Below, piece by piece: positions 47,722 through 56,382 of a DNA stretch of 64,000 nucleotides. The position numbers and the translations under genes are program-made. This DNA is from Phaeobacter sp. B1627. Its GTDB lineage: Bacteria > Pseudomonadota > Alphaproteobacteria > Rhodobacterales > Rhodobacteraceae. The stretch's first letter is position 1. Every line of letters starts with the position of its first letter. Below the pieces are notes generated by a model. The model was not told the origin of the DNA and did no database searches. It worked only from the letters and a program-made list of their open reading frames with translations. The DNA is taken from NCBI RefSeq assembly GCF_006265095.1, contig NZ_VCNK01000016.1:62001-126000 (forward strand), written 5' to 3'.

Positions 47722-49514
47722 TGCGCGGGCTGTATCTGCAGAGAAATGACTGCTACCGTCCTCCAGCCCCGGTTCCGGCACAATACCGACCGAAGGCAAG
47801 CGCGCCCAACCTGTGCCGGAGGGAGGGGCTTTCCTATGCCGTGTCCCGGGTGCGGGTGCGGGCAAAAAATGTTGCGGAGAAAGACTTTTTGTCGACTGGT
47901 CGGGAGCAATACAGCCCTGCATACGGGCAACAGATTGCAAAACCCATCCAATTGGGCGGCGCAACCTATTGTGGGGAGACGGACCGGCTCATTTCCGCCA
48001 CCGGCGAAGAGGTGCTCTTGCGCTGGCAATCGGCGCAGGTCCTGCGCATTCTGGTTGGTCATCTGAACGCGGTGGTGTCCCGCGACGAGCTGATTTTGCA
48101 GGTCTGGGGAGGCATTTCGGTCACCGACGACAGCCTGACGCAGTGTATTGCCGATATCCGCAGGGCGCTTGGAGATCGGGATCATGCGCTGCTGAAGACC
48201 CTGCGCAAACGCGGCTACCTGCTGCAGGGTGAGGTGCTGCGCCCGCCGCCTGCGGTGGCGCGCGTTCCACATCCTGCACCGGCACAGGGCGGGCAGACCT
48301 TGCTGGCGGATCTCGATCCGCGTGACGTCCTGCCGACACTTGCCATTTTGCCACTGCGGAACCTGTCCGGCACCGGTCAGGATCCCTTGGGGGTGTTTGT
48401 CGCGGATGAGATTTCCGGCGCTTTGGGGCGGTCGCGGGACGTCAATATCATTTCGCGCCTTTCGACGGAGCAATTTCAGGATGTCCGGGGCTCATTTGCA
48501 AACCTGCGGCAGGTTCTCAACGCGGATTTCGTGATTTCCGGCGTCTTGCTGAGCGAAGCCGACACGGCCACGCTCTCTGTTGAATTTGCCGAAACCGAAA
48601 GCGGTTTTGTGCTCTGGTCCGACCGGATGCGCCTGCGTGTTCCCACGATCCTGACCGATACGGATTGGGTCGACCGCATCGTATCGCTCGTCCGCAATGC
48701 CATCATGGTCAACGAGGTGCGCCGGGTCAGGACCCGGGCGCTGCCTGATCTGAAGCTGTTCAGCCTGCTGCATGGCGCGGTTGGCCTGATGCACAGGCTG
48801 TCGCCGGCCGATTTCAACGAGGCGCGGGAGCATCTGGAATATGCGGCGCAGCGCGCGCCGCGCAATCCCGCCCCATTGGCGTGGTTGGCACGTTGGCATC
48901 TGTTGCGGACCGTGCAGGGATGGACAGATGACCCGAAGCGCGAGGCCGAGGTGGCGCTTGGGTTTACCGCCCGCGCGTTGGATATCGATCCCGGTCACAC
49001 GCTGGCGCTTGTGTGCGAGGGGCAGGTTCTGACCCATATGTCCCATCAGCTCGATGCGGCGGCAGAGCGCTATGAGATGGCACTTTCCGGAAATCCCAAT
49101 GACGCTCAGGGGCGTGCATTGCGGGGGATGCTGGAAACCTTTCGCGATAACGGGGCCCTGGGCAAGCGCGACACGGAACGGGCGCTGCATCTGACGCCGC
49201 TTGATCCGCATCGGTTTTTCTATCTCGTGTTTGCGGCGGCGGCCAATCTTGCGGTGGATGATTTTGCACGGGCCGAGACCCTGGCAAAGGAATCCCTGCG
49301 GCTGAACCGGACCCATGTCTCAACCCTGCGCACGCTGGCCGTGGCGCAGGTGGGTATGGGCAAGGGTGATACCGCCCGCGAGACGGCGGGAGCCCTGTTG
49401 AAGCTCCAGCCCGATCTCAGCGTCAGCGGCTGGCTGAAGGCGTCACCCAGTGCGCATTACCAAAACGGGCGACGTTTTGCCGACATGTTACGTGAGGCAG
49501 GGGTCCCTGACTGA
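47721..49514 (+). CDS. Winged-helix/TolB-like/TPR transcriptional regulator (CadC-like, soluble)
   Basis: 597 residues. Residues 77-170 are an OmpR/CadC-type winged helix (ISATGEEVLL, VSRDELILQVWG, LTQCIADIRRALGD, LKTLRKRGYLL). Residues about 203-320 are a TolB/FlgO-like domain (AILPLRNLSG, FVADEISGALGRSRDVNIIS). Residues about 350-597 are TPR-like helices. No transmembrane helix separates them, unlike CadC or ToxR. The first 70 residues are ill-conserved and the true start could be later. It probably regulates the neighbouring protease and haloperoxidase genes. Confidence 0.82.
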   Translation: MRGLYLQRNDCYRPPAPVPAQYRPKASAPNLCRREGLSYAVSRVRVRAKNVAEKDFLSTGREQYSPAYGQQIAKPIQLGGATYCGETDRLISATGEEVLLRWQSAQVLRILVGHLNAVVSRDELILQVWGGISVTDDSLTQCIADIRRALGDRDHALLKTLRKRGYLLQGEVLRPPPAVARVPHPAPAQGGQTLLADLDPRDVLPTLAILPLRNLSGTGQDPLGVFVADEISGALGRSRDVNIISRLSTEQFQDVRGSFANLRQVLNADFVISGVLLSEADTATLSVEFAETESGFVLWSDRMRLRVPTILTDTDWVDRIVSLVRNAIMVNEVRRVRTRALPDLKLFSLLHGAVGLMHRLSPADFNEAREHLEYAAQRAPRNPAPLAWLARWHLLRTVQGWTDDPKREAEVALGFTARALDIDPGHTLALVCEGQVLTHMSHQLDAAAERYEMALSGNPNDAQGRALRGMLETFRDNGALGKRDTERALHLTPLDPHRFFYLVFAAAANLAVDDFARAETLAKESLRLNRTHVSTLRTLAVAQVGMGKGDTARETAGALLKLQPDLSVSGWLKASPSAHYQNGRRFADMLREAGVPD

Positions 49515-49547
49515 ATTCGATACAGCTTGAAACAAGGGATATTCAGC

Positions 49548-50723
49548 ATGAGCATTTTTCCGGAGAACGCCTACAATGCGTATAACGCATATAACGCGTA
49601 TAATGCCTACAACGCGTATAACGCCTACAATGCCTATAACGCCTACGGCGCCCCGAGCAACAACAACGGTCTCCTGTCCGGGGCCTTCCTGACCACACAT
49701 GACGGGATCACCGGCGCGCAGCTGGATCCGGTCGGGCCTATTCGCCCGGGGGCCGCAAATGATGTGCGCAATCTGCCACGCCTTGCAGCCGGGGTGCGGG
49801 CGGCGATCTATCAGGCCGAACTTGGCCCCACCGTGGATGTGACCTTTGAAGCGGATGGTGACAAACCGCAGGCGGTGCTGTGGCGCCGTGCTGAGGAAAA
49901 GGGGCGCCGCCGCGCTTTTGTCTATGACCGGATGGTCGAAATGACCGCGCCAACCGTGGAGCAGTTCCAGACCCAGATGGCGCTGGTGTCCGGCTACGCG
50001 CAAATCCGCCCCGACCGCTCTGCCGAGATCATGACGCAGGTCTCTGCCCCTTTGCCGTTTTATACGACCATCGGTTTTATCGACCCGGCGCGCACCCCCT
50101 ATACCATCGAGCTGCTTCATGCGGCGCTGGGCTTTGCGACGGCGGTGACACAACGGATGAAATACGCCCTTGCGGTCAAGCGGCCGGTGCTGTTCTCGCC
50201 GCAGATCCAGCCGATGATTGCCACCCCCACCCATGGCAGCCTGCCGAGCGGCCATGCGACCGAGGCCTTCCTGATGGCCCGGCTGATCTGGAAGCTGCTT
50301 GCTGGCAGCGGCCTGCCCCAATACACCGAAAATGAGTATTGGGGTGAGATGCTGATGCGACTTGCGGCCCGGATTGCAACCAACCGCACGGTTGCCGGCG
50401 TGCATTTCCCCGTAGACAGCGTGGCGGGGGCGATCCTCGGCTGCACTCTGGCGGACCATGTCTTCTCTCAATGCTGTGGCGGGGAGTGGTGCGCAGCCTC
50501 TTTCGAGGGGGCAAATTTTGACGCGCAGCACGATTTCGACTGGCACCAGATCTATAGCGTCAAAGGTGACCAGATGAAATCCTCAGCCCGGTCCGGGCTC
50601 GGAACCTGGATGCAGTCCCGCCCGCAGAAGGCCGACCCGGGTTTTGATGTGCCGCCGGTGCTGTCGTGGCTCTGGACCAAGGCGCAGGGCGAGTGGCGGG
50701 ATATTTCCCTGGATGTCGAGTGA
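49548..50723 (+). CDS. Vanadium haloperoxidase/PAP2-superfamily enzyme with N-terminal Ala-Tyr-Asn repeats
   Basis: 391 residues. The complete acid-phosphatase/vanadium-haloperoxidase signature is present: Lys205-x6-Arg212-Pro, PSGH at 233-236, and Arg280-x5-His286-x3-Asp290 (NRTVAGVHFPVD). The protein has no signal peptide. Residues 8-34 are nine Ala-Tyr-Asn units (the last Ala-Tyr-Gly), then APSNNN. ATG 49548 has AAGGGAT upstream. Whether it halogenates, oxidises or dephosphorylates is open. It directly precedes the protease gene, 11 bases away. Confidence 0.86.
   Translation: MSIFPENAYNAYNAYNAYNAYNAYNAYNAYNAYGAPSNNNGLLSGAFLTTHDGITGAQLDPVGPIRPGAANDVRNLPRLAAGVRAAIYQAELGPTVDVTFEADGDKPQAVLWRRAEEKGRRRAFVYDRMVEMTAPTVEQFQTQMALVSGYAQIRPDRSAEIMTQVSAPLPFYTTIGFIDPARTPYTIELLHAALGFATAVTQRMKYALAVKRPVLFSPQIQPMIATPTHGSLPSGHATEAFLMARLIWKLLAGSGLPQYTENEYWGEMLMRLAARIATNRTVAGVHFPVDSVAGAILGCTLADHVFSQCCGGEWCAASFEGANFDAQHDFDWHQIYSVKGDQMKSSARSGLGTWMQSRPQKADPGFDVPPVLSWLWTKAQGEWRDISLDVE
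49569..49649 (+). repeat. Nine in-frame 9-bp repeats encoding Ala-Tyr-Asn/Gly
   Basis: Nine tandem units GCN-TAY-AAY (last GGC) at the 5' end of the haloperoxidase-like gene. Synonymous third bases differ between units (GCC/GCG/GCA, TAC/TAT, AAT/AAC), so the array is not a fresh slippage product, and the peptide appears to be conserved by selection. Confidence 0.93.
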
Positions 50724-50734
50724 GGGGCAAAGCC

Positions 50735-52738
50735 ATGAATAGGTGGACCCAAACTCCCGATGCAGAGGCCGAGGATATACTGGATCACGCAAGCGATTTC
50801 CGCTTGTTTCTGGCGGCGGCGCATCATCCGGAGGCACCCGATGAGACCTGGTGGTCGGTGCTGATAGAGCTTGCCGATGTCTCTATCGAAACCTTCGAAG
50901 CCGCGGTCGGCGCATTTTCCGCAGACCTGCTGATCCCTGTGGCATACGATCCAACGGACCGCGCCCGGGTTTTCGCGCGACAACCGGTGGCCATCTATGC
51001 CCGCCAGCCCCTGATCAAGGCGTTGAACAAGCGATCAAATCGCTTCCATGTCGTTGCGCTGCAGCTTGGTGCGATCACGGCTGAGAAATACCTCGATCCT
51101 GCGGCCCTTGCCACGGATCTGGAGGCGCTTTTTGTCCCGGAGGATACGGTGGTGATGGCCGTGGTCGACGATGGTATCGCGATTGCTCATGACCTGCTGC
51201 GCAAGGGCCCCGAGCAAAGCCGGGTCGAGCATGCCACTGTTTTTGAGGCACAGCCGGTTGCCGGGGGGCACTGTTCGGTCGGGCGCGCCTTCGGGCGGGC
51301 CGAGATTGACGAGGTGCTGGCCCGGTCCACCTTCAATGACGTGCTGGATGAGGATGTTTTTTATCAGCAAACGACGGTGGTGGACTGGGCCGCCCGAACG
51401 GTGTCGCCGGTTGCCCGCCAGGCCTCTCACGGGACTTTGGTTGCCGGGGTCGCCGCGGGACATCCCATGCGGGCGGGGTGTCGCAATCGTCCGGTGATCT
51501 GCGCGGCGCTGCCTGCGCGGTTGGTGGAGGACACCACGGGCGTCGACTCGCTGCCGACGCTCTACCTGGCCTTTCACATCCTGCTCAAGCAGGCGCGCCG
51601 TTTCCGGCTGCCAAACGGACAGTGCGCGCCGGTGATCTTCAATTTTTCCTTTGGGAATTCCGGCGGTCCCCATGACGGGACGGGACTGTTCTCTGCCTTG
51701 TTCGAACATTACTTCGGGCCAGAGGGGGCGCTGGCGCCGGATCAGCAGAAGGCCTGGCTGACGCTGCCGGCCGGCAATATAAACCTGGCCCGGCTGCATG
51801 CGGTCGCACGGGGCAGGCGGGCGACGACACTGTCCCTGTCGGTGCAACCCGACGACCGCACGCCATCCATGGTCCAGATGTGGATGCCCACCGATGATAC
51901 CGAGAGCCGCCCGGGGTTGGTGGGAGTCCAAGTCACGGCGCCCACAGGTCAGAGCGGGGCAATCACGTCGAAACCGGGCCAGAGCATGTCTCTGGTGGAT
52001 GATCAGGGGGCCGAGATCGCGCGTCTGGCCTGTCAGTACGAGGCAGGAGCGACGCAACGCGCGCTTGTGACGCTCTCGGTCAGCCCGACCGCCCATCTGG
52101 CGGGGCGCGCCCCATTGGCACCGGCCGGCAACTGGACAATCAAGATTTCTTCGTCGGATATGATCCCGGACGAAGAGGTGCATGTCTGGATCCGCAGAGA
52201 TGAAACACTGCCGGGGACACGCTCCGGCGGGCGACAGGCCTGGTTCAGCAATTCCGATTATGAGCGCTTTGATCCCTTCGGCCGGCCGCTTGCTGTTGAT
52301 CCACCAGGGACCGATTGCCCGATCCGGCGGTCGGGATCGTTGAGCGGTTTTGCATGTGGTGCCTCTCCACTGGTGGTCGCGGCGTTTTCCGAACGCGAAG
52401 CGCGCGTGTCCGGCTATTCAGCGGCCGGCCCGTTGACACCCCGGGTGCCGGGTTCCGCCCCGGCCCGCTCCGGCCCCGACCTCGCCGCATTGGGCGATGA
52501 CAGCTACCTTATGCGCGGTGTCAGAGGGGCGGGATCGCGAAGCGGATCCTCCGCCCGCATGTCCGGCACCAGCGTTGCCGCCCCCCGGGTCGCGCGCTAC
52601 GCAGCGGATATGATCGGTGAATGGGAGGCGGGGGCCGCAGATTGGAGCCGCTGGGCCGTCAAGCGGGCGCCGTTTTACCTGGAGGGGGGCGATGATCCGC
52701 CACGCTCCGGGGCGGGAGGGGTGCGGATCGACGTCTAG
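50735..52738 (+). CDS. Subtilisin-like serine protease (S8), apparently cytoplasmic
   Basis: 667 residues. The catalytic triad is Asp145/146 (AVVDDG), His232 (QASHGTLVAGVAAG) and Ser613 (MSGTSVAAP), with the oxyanion Asn348 in LTLPAGN, so all active-site residues are present. Unusually there is no signal peptide and no classic propeptide: residues 1-135 form an unrelated domain. Between Asn348 and Ser613 is a 260-residue insertion with beta-sandwich character. GAGGGG precedes ATG 50735. It likely acts on a partner from the same island, possibly the repeat protein; this is inference. Confidence 0.88.
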   Translation: MNRWTQTPDAEAEDILDHASDFRLFLAAAHHPEAPDETWWSVLIELADVSIETFEAAVGAFSADLLIPVAYDPTDRARVFARQPVAIYARQPLIKALNKRSNRFHVVALQLGAITAEKYLDPAALATDLEALFVPEDTVVMAVVDDGIAIAHDLLRKGPEQSRVEHATVFEAQPVAGGHCSVGRAFGRAEIDEVLARSTFNDVLDEDVFYQQTTVVDWAARTVSPVARQASHGTLVAGVAAGHPMRAGCRNRPVICAALPARLVEDTTGVDSLPTLYLAFHILLKQARRFRLPNGQCAPVIFNFSFGNSGGPHDGTGLFSALFEHYFGPEGALAPDQQKAWLTLPAGNINLARLHAVARGRRATTLSLSVQPDDRTPSMVQMWMPTDDTESRPGLVGVQVTAPTGQSGAITSKPGQSMSLVDDQGAEIARLACQYEAGATQRALVTLSVSPTAHLAGRAPLAPAGNWTIKISSSDMIPDEEVHVWIRRDETLPGTRSGGRQAWFSNSDYERFDPFGRPLAVDPPGTDCPIRRSGSLSGFACGASPLVVAAFSEREARVSGYSAAGPLTPRVPGSAPARSGPDLAALGDDSYLMRGVRGAGSRSGSSARMSGTSVAAPRVARYAADMIGEWEAGAADWSRWAVKRAPFYLEGGDDPPRSGAGGVRIDV

Positions 52739-52877
52739 CGGGTCAGTCCGCGGCACCGCATGGCGTGAAGTTGGCGACGCCGTGCCCCGGTCTGCGACGC
52801 CCCGGCCTGCGACAGGCTTTTGTCCGGGCTCGTGCGCAGGTTTGTGTCCGTGTCCGTGCCCCTGTGCGAAACCTGCG

Positions 52878-53912
52878 CTAGGGTCCGGCACCGGCGGCCG
52901 GTATGCGCGGCGGGGCAGGGCCGGTCGTTTCCCCCAGACGCAGCTCCACCCGAGCCTCCGAGATGGTCACCGGTTTGTCCGGCGCCTCGATGCGATGCAG
53001 AAGCATCCGCGCCAGTTCCCGCCCGAGCATCTGTGGTTCGACCGCAAGGGTGGTCAAAGGCGGGGTCGCAACCGCTGCGTCCTGAATGCCGTCAAAGCCG
53101 ATGACTGACACCTCGCGGCCCGGGGTGCGGCCAGAGCGGATCAGCGCCAGACAGGCGCCGAGCGCAACCATGTCACCATTGCACACAATGGCCGTCACAT
53201 CGGGGTGCTGCGACAGCAGGTCCTGCATGGCCTCCAGACCTGCGACTTTTCCGTCACCGCAGGGCCAGATCAGCGGATCCTCCAAGCCACGCCGCAGCAT
53301 GGCACGACTGTAGCCGGCGATGCGGTCCTGCCGGACGGTGGTGTTCATGGTGCCGCCGAAATAGGCGATGCGGTGATGCCCCAGATCCGCCAGATGATCC
53401 GTTGCCTGCTCTGTGGCCTGGGCGTTGCGGACCCCAAGGTGATCAAAATCGGCCCGCCCCTGGCGCAGGAAAGTGACGGTCGGGATGCTGCGGGAGGCCA
53501 GCAGGTCGTAGGTCTCATCCGGTGTGTCCACCGCCGGAACCCACAGCAACCCGCCGCGTCCATGGCTGATGAAGGCCTGTACGTGACGGCCTTGGCGGTC
53601 GGCATCGTCCCGCGCGTCGAGGATCGATACGAGATAGCCCTCGTCCTCCAGCAAATCGAGAGCACCACTGACGACCTCTGCGTTGAACGGGTTCGAGAGC
53701 TGGTTGATGATAAAGCCGATCTCCCGGTTTTCTCCGGACCGCATCGCAGCGGCCCGATAGTCGGGAACGTATTGGAGCCGGCGTGCGGTCTCCAATACCT
53801 TTTGCCGTGTCTTTTCCGAAATCCTGCCGGTCCCGCGCAGTACCTGACTGACGGTTGGAACGGAGACACCTGCCGCGCGGGCGACAGTGCTGAGTGTAGG
53901 TTTTTCTGACAC
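52878..53912 (-). CDS. LacI-family transcriptional regulator of the sugar ABC operon
   Basis: About 344 residues; HTH PTLSTVARAAGVSVPTVSQV (residues 5-24) and a ligand-binding domain. Start GTG 53912 is chosen; a TTG at 53924 is also possible, neither with a clear ribosome site. It is divergent from the sugar ABC transporter genes and probably represses them. Confidence 0.87.
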   Translation of the reverse strand: MSEKPTLSTVARAAGVSVPTVSQVLRGTGRISEKTRQKVLETARRLQYVPDYRAAAMRSGENREIGFIINQLSNPFNAEVVSGALDLLEDEGYLVSILDARDDADRQGRHVQAFISHGRGGLLWVPAVDTPDETYDLLASRSIPTVTFLRQGRADFDHLGVRNAQATEQATDHLADLGHHRIAYFGGTMNTTVRQDRIAGYSRAMLRRGLEDPLIWPCGDGKVAGLEAMQDLLSQHPDVTAIVCNGDMVALGACLALIRSGRTPGREVSVIGFDGIQDAAVATPPLTTLAVEPQMLGRELARMLLHRIEAPDKPVTISEARVELRLGETTGPAPPRIPAAGAGP

Positions 53913-54047
53913 GTTCGGATGCAATCGGCTGGTGGTTGAACTTGGACAGGGATGCGGGATGCCCCGCCGGTCTTCAAGGAAAAACGAACCGTCAGTCCTC
54001 GGAAAATATGGGCCGAGACAGCGAGTCGGATATTTTTCGTTGACCTT

Positions 54048-54063
54048 GGTATATCGTTATATC
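54048..54063. promoter_or_regulatory. Candidate LacI operator upstream of the sugar ABC operon
   Basis: TATATCGTTATA (54050-54061) is a near-palindrome centred on CG, the form of many LacI-family operators. It lies in the gap between the LacI gene and the binding-protein gene, 75 bases before the latter. Confidence 0.45.
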
Positions 54064-54136
54064 ACAGTTGATGACATCGCGGCGAGTCGCAAGTTCCCAA
54101 GAGAGGGAGAGGCTGCGTCCGACTAGGGAGGAAGTT

Positions 54137-55405
54137 ATGAAATCATTGAATGCACTGGCCAGTGCAGTGGCCGCTGCTGCCTTTGTGGCATCGACGGCAC
54201 CGCTGAGCGCTGATGTTTTGTTCTGGTCCACGCAGGCTCGCCCCGTCGAGGAGGCGCAGGCCATGCGCGAGCAGGTTCTGTCCGGTTTCGAGGGGGGCGT
54301 GGACTACCAGCCCAACGAGGACGGACCATGGCTCACCCGGCTGAACGCCGAGCTGGAGGCCGGATCCGGTTCCATCGACGTTCTGGGCGCGCTGCACGGA
54401 AATTTCTCGGCGATGAACCCGGATGCGCTGACCGATCTCGGGGATCTGGGTGTCGCGTCCAGCAGCGAGACCTTCAACGGGCTGGCCAAGCTTGGCACGG
54501 AGACTCTGCAATATGTGCCCTGGATGCAGGCGAGCTATATCATGGCGGCCAGCAAGGAGGCGCTGGAATATCTGCCGGAGGGCGCTGATATCAACGCCCT
54601 GACCTATGATCAGCTGATCGCATGGGCAAAGAATGTTCATGATGAAACCGGAGATGCCAAATTCGGTTTTCCCGCCGGTCCCAAGGGGCTGAAGCACCGC
54701 TTTTTCCAGGGCTACCTCTATCCGTCCTATACCAACGGCGTGGTGCGCACCTTTGCCTCGGACGAGGCCGTGGTGGCCTGGGAAAAATTCCGCGAATTGT
54801 GGCAGCACACCAACCCGGCCTCGACCAATTTCTCCTTTATGCAGGAACAGTTGCTGAACGGAGATGCCTGGATTGTGTTTGACCACACCTCCCGTCTGGC
54901 GCAGGCGTTCAACGAGCGGCCCGATGACTTTGTCGCCTTTCCCGCGCCTGCAGGTCCGACCGGACGCGGCTTCATGCCGGTTCTGGCCGGGCTCGCCATT
55001 CCGTCCACCGCGCCGGATCCGGAAGCGGCCAAGGCATTGGTTGCCTATATGCTGAAACCGGAAACGCAGATCGCGACCCTGCGGGCGACGAATTTCTTCC
55101 CGGTGGTGAATGTGGATCTGCCGGATGACCTGCCCCCCTCGGTCAAGGCGTCGGGTGCGGCGGTTGCCAAAATGAGCGCATCGCCGGATGCCAACCCCGG
55201 GCTGTTGCCTGCCGGGCTGGGAGACAAGGGCGGAGATTTCAACCGGGTTTTCGTCGACAGCTTTGAGCGCATCATTCTGGGCGGGCAGGATATCCGCCGT
55301 GTGCTGGATGATCAAAAGGGCAGGCTGGCCGCCATCATGGAAGAAACCGGTGCGCCATGCTGGGCCCCCGATGCCCCATCCGACGGAGCATGCCCGGTCG
55401 AATAA
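54137..55405 (+). CDS. Sugar ABC transporter substrate-binding protein (family 1)
   Basis: 422-residue periplasmic protein. A signal peptide is at 1-25 and the mature protein begins DVLFWSTQARPVEEAQAMRE, as in CUT1 binding proteins. The C-terminal part has two cysteines (CWAPDAPSDGAC) that can form a disulphide. ATG 54137 has GGGAGGA upstream. It is the first gene of the operon. Confidence 0.92.
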   Translation: MKSLNALASAVAAAAFVASTAPLSADVLFWSTQARPVEEAQAMREQVLSGFEGGVDYQPNEDGPWLTRLNAELEAGSGSIDVLGALHGNFSAMNPDALTDLGDLGVASSSETFNGLAKLGTETLQYVPWMQASYIMAASKEALEYLPEGADINALTYDQLIAWAKNVHDETGDAKFGFPAGPKGLKHRFFQGYLYPSYTNGVVRTFASDEAVVAWEKFRELWQHTNPASTNFSFMQEQLLNGDAWIVFDHTSRLAQAFNERPDDFVAFPAPAGPTGRGFMPVLAGLAIPSTAPDPEAAKALVAYMLKPETQIATLRATNFFPVVNVDLPDDLPPSVKASGAAVAKMSASPDANPGLLPAGLGDKGGDFNRVFVDSFERIILGGQDIRRVLDDQKGRLAAIMEETGAPCWAPDAPSDGACPVE

Positions 55406-55440
55406 TCGCGCACCCCGGCAACATTCGCCAAAACACCCCA

Positions 55441-55474
55441 GGTCCGGGCGCCTCATAGCCCTGTCGCCCGGACC
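55441..55474 (+). other. Intercistronic hairpin after the binding-protein gene
   Basis: GGTCCGGGCG and CGCCCGGACC form a perfect 10-bp stem with a 14-base loop in the 131-base gap before the permease. There is no T-run, so it is more likely an mRNA-stabilising element than a terminator. Confidence 0.65.
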
Positions 55475-55536
55475 GTTTGCCCGAAACTCCTTCTCCCACT
55501 CTCCGGGGCTCTGTGCCCTCAGACAGGAGCGCGCTG

Positions 55537-56382
55537 ATGAACGCCCGATTGCTCCCCTATGTGCTGATCCTGCCGGTCACACTCTTTCTGTGTCTGTTCT
55601 TCCTCTATCCGTTCGTGCTGGTTGCGGCGCAGGCGTTTGGCGGCGCTGACGGCCTGTCGCTGGATAATTTCCGCGACGTGGTCAGCTATTGGAAGTTCCC
55701 GATTTCATTGAAGAATACCATGCTCCTGGCGGCGCTTGTGGTGCCCGTTCAACTGGCGCTCGCGCTATTGATGGCGACGATGGTGAACCGCATGAAGAAG
55801 GGCCGCGATCTTGTCCTCTATATCTGGACAATCCCGCTGGGTATTTCCGATCTGGCGGCGGGGATCATCTGGCTCGCGATTTTTGAGCAATCCGGCTTTC
55901 TCAATTCGATGATGACGGGACTTGGACTGGCGGACGGGCCGGTAAATTTCCTGTCCTATCAGAACCCGGGCATGGTGTTCCTCGCCATTGCCCTGGCCGA
56001 GATCTGGCGCGCGACGGCGATCATGCTGGTGATCCTGGTCGCGGGCATCGGCCTGATCCCCAAAGAATACTATGAGGCGGCCGAGGTCTTTGGCGCCTCT
56101 CCCTGGCAGCGGTTCCTGCGGGTCACATTGCCGATGCTGCGTCCGTCGCTGCAGACCGCCTTGATCCTGCGGGTCGTGCTGGCCTTCGAAGTCTTTGCCG
56201 TCGTCGCAGCCCTCGGCGGGACCGTGATGCCGGTGTTGATGGGCGAGATCTATGCCTATCAGTTTGACCTGCAGAACGGCGGCGCCGCAGCGGCCATGGC
56301 GTTGATCGTACTGGGGATTTCCATCGTCTTCACGGTTATCATCCTGCGCGTTCTGCGCGTCCCGAAAGGAGCAACGATATGA
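55537..56382 (+). CDS. Sugar ABC transporter permease (MalF/UgpA type)
   Basis: 281-residue CUT1 permease with six membrane helices and the EAA loop EYYEAAEVFGASPWQRFLRV. ATG 55537 has AGGAG upstream. It partners the next permease. Confidence 0.92.
   Translation: MNARLLPYVLILPVTLFLCLFFLYPFVLVAAQAFGGADGLSLDNFRDVVSYWKFPISLKNTMLLAALVVPVQLALALLMATMVNRMKKGRDLVLYIWTIPLGISDLAAGIIWLAIFEQSGFLNSMMTGLGLADGPVNFLSYQNPGMVFLAIALAEIWRATAIMLVILVAGIGLIPKEYYEAAEVFGASPWQRFLRVTLPMLRPSLQTALILRVVLAFEVFAVVAALGGTVMPVLMGEIYAYQFDLQNGGAAAAMALIVLGISIVFTVIILRVLRVPKGATI

Noticed and set aside
49569-49649. The 9-bp repeats as a CRISPR or non-coding satellite
   Set aside because: The units are contiguous, in frame with an enzyme, and vary only in synonymous positions.
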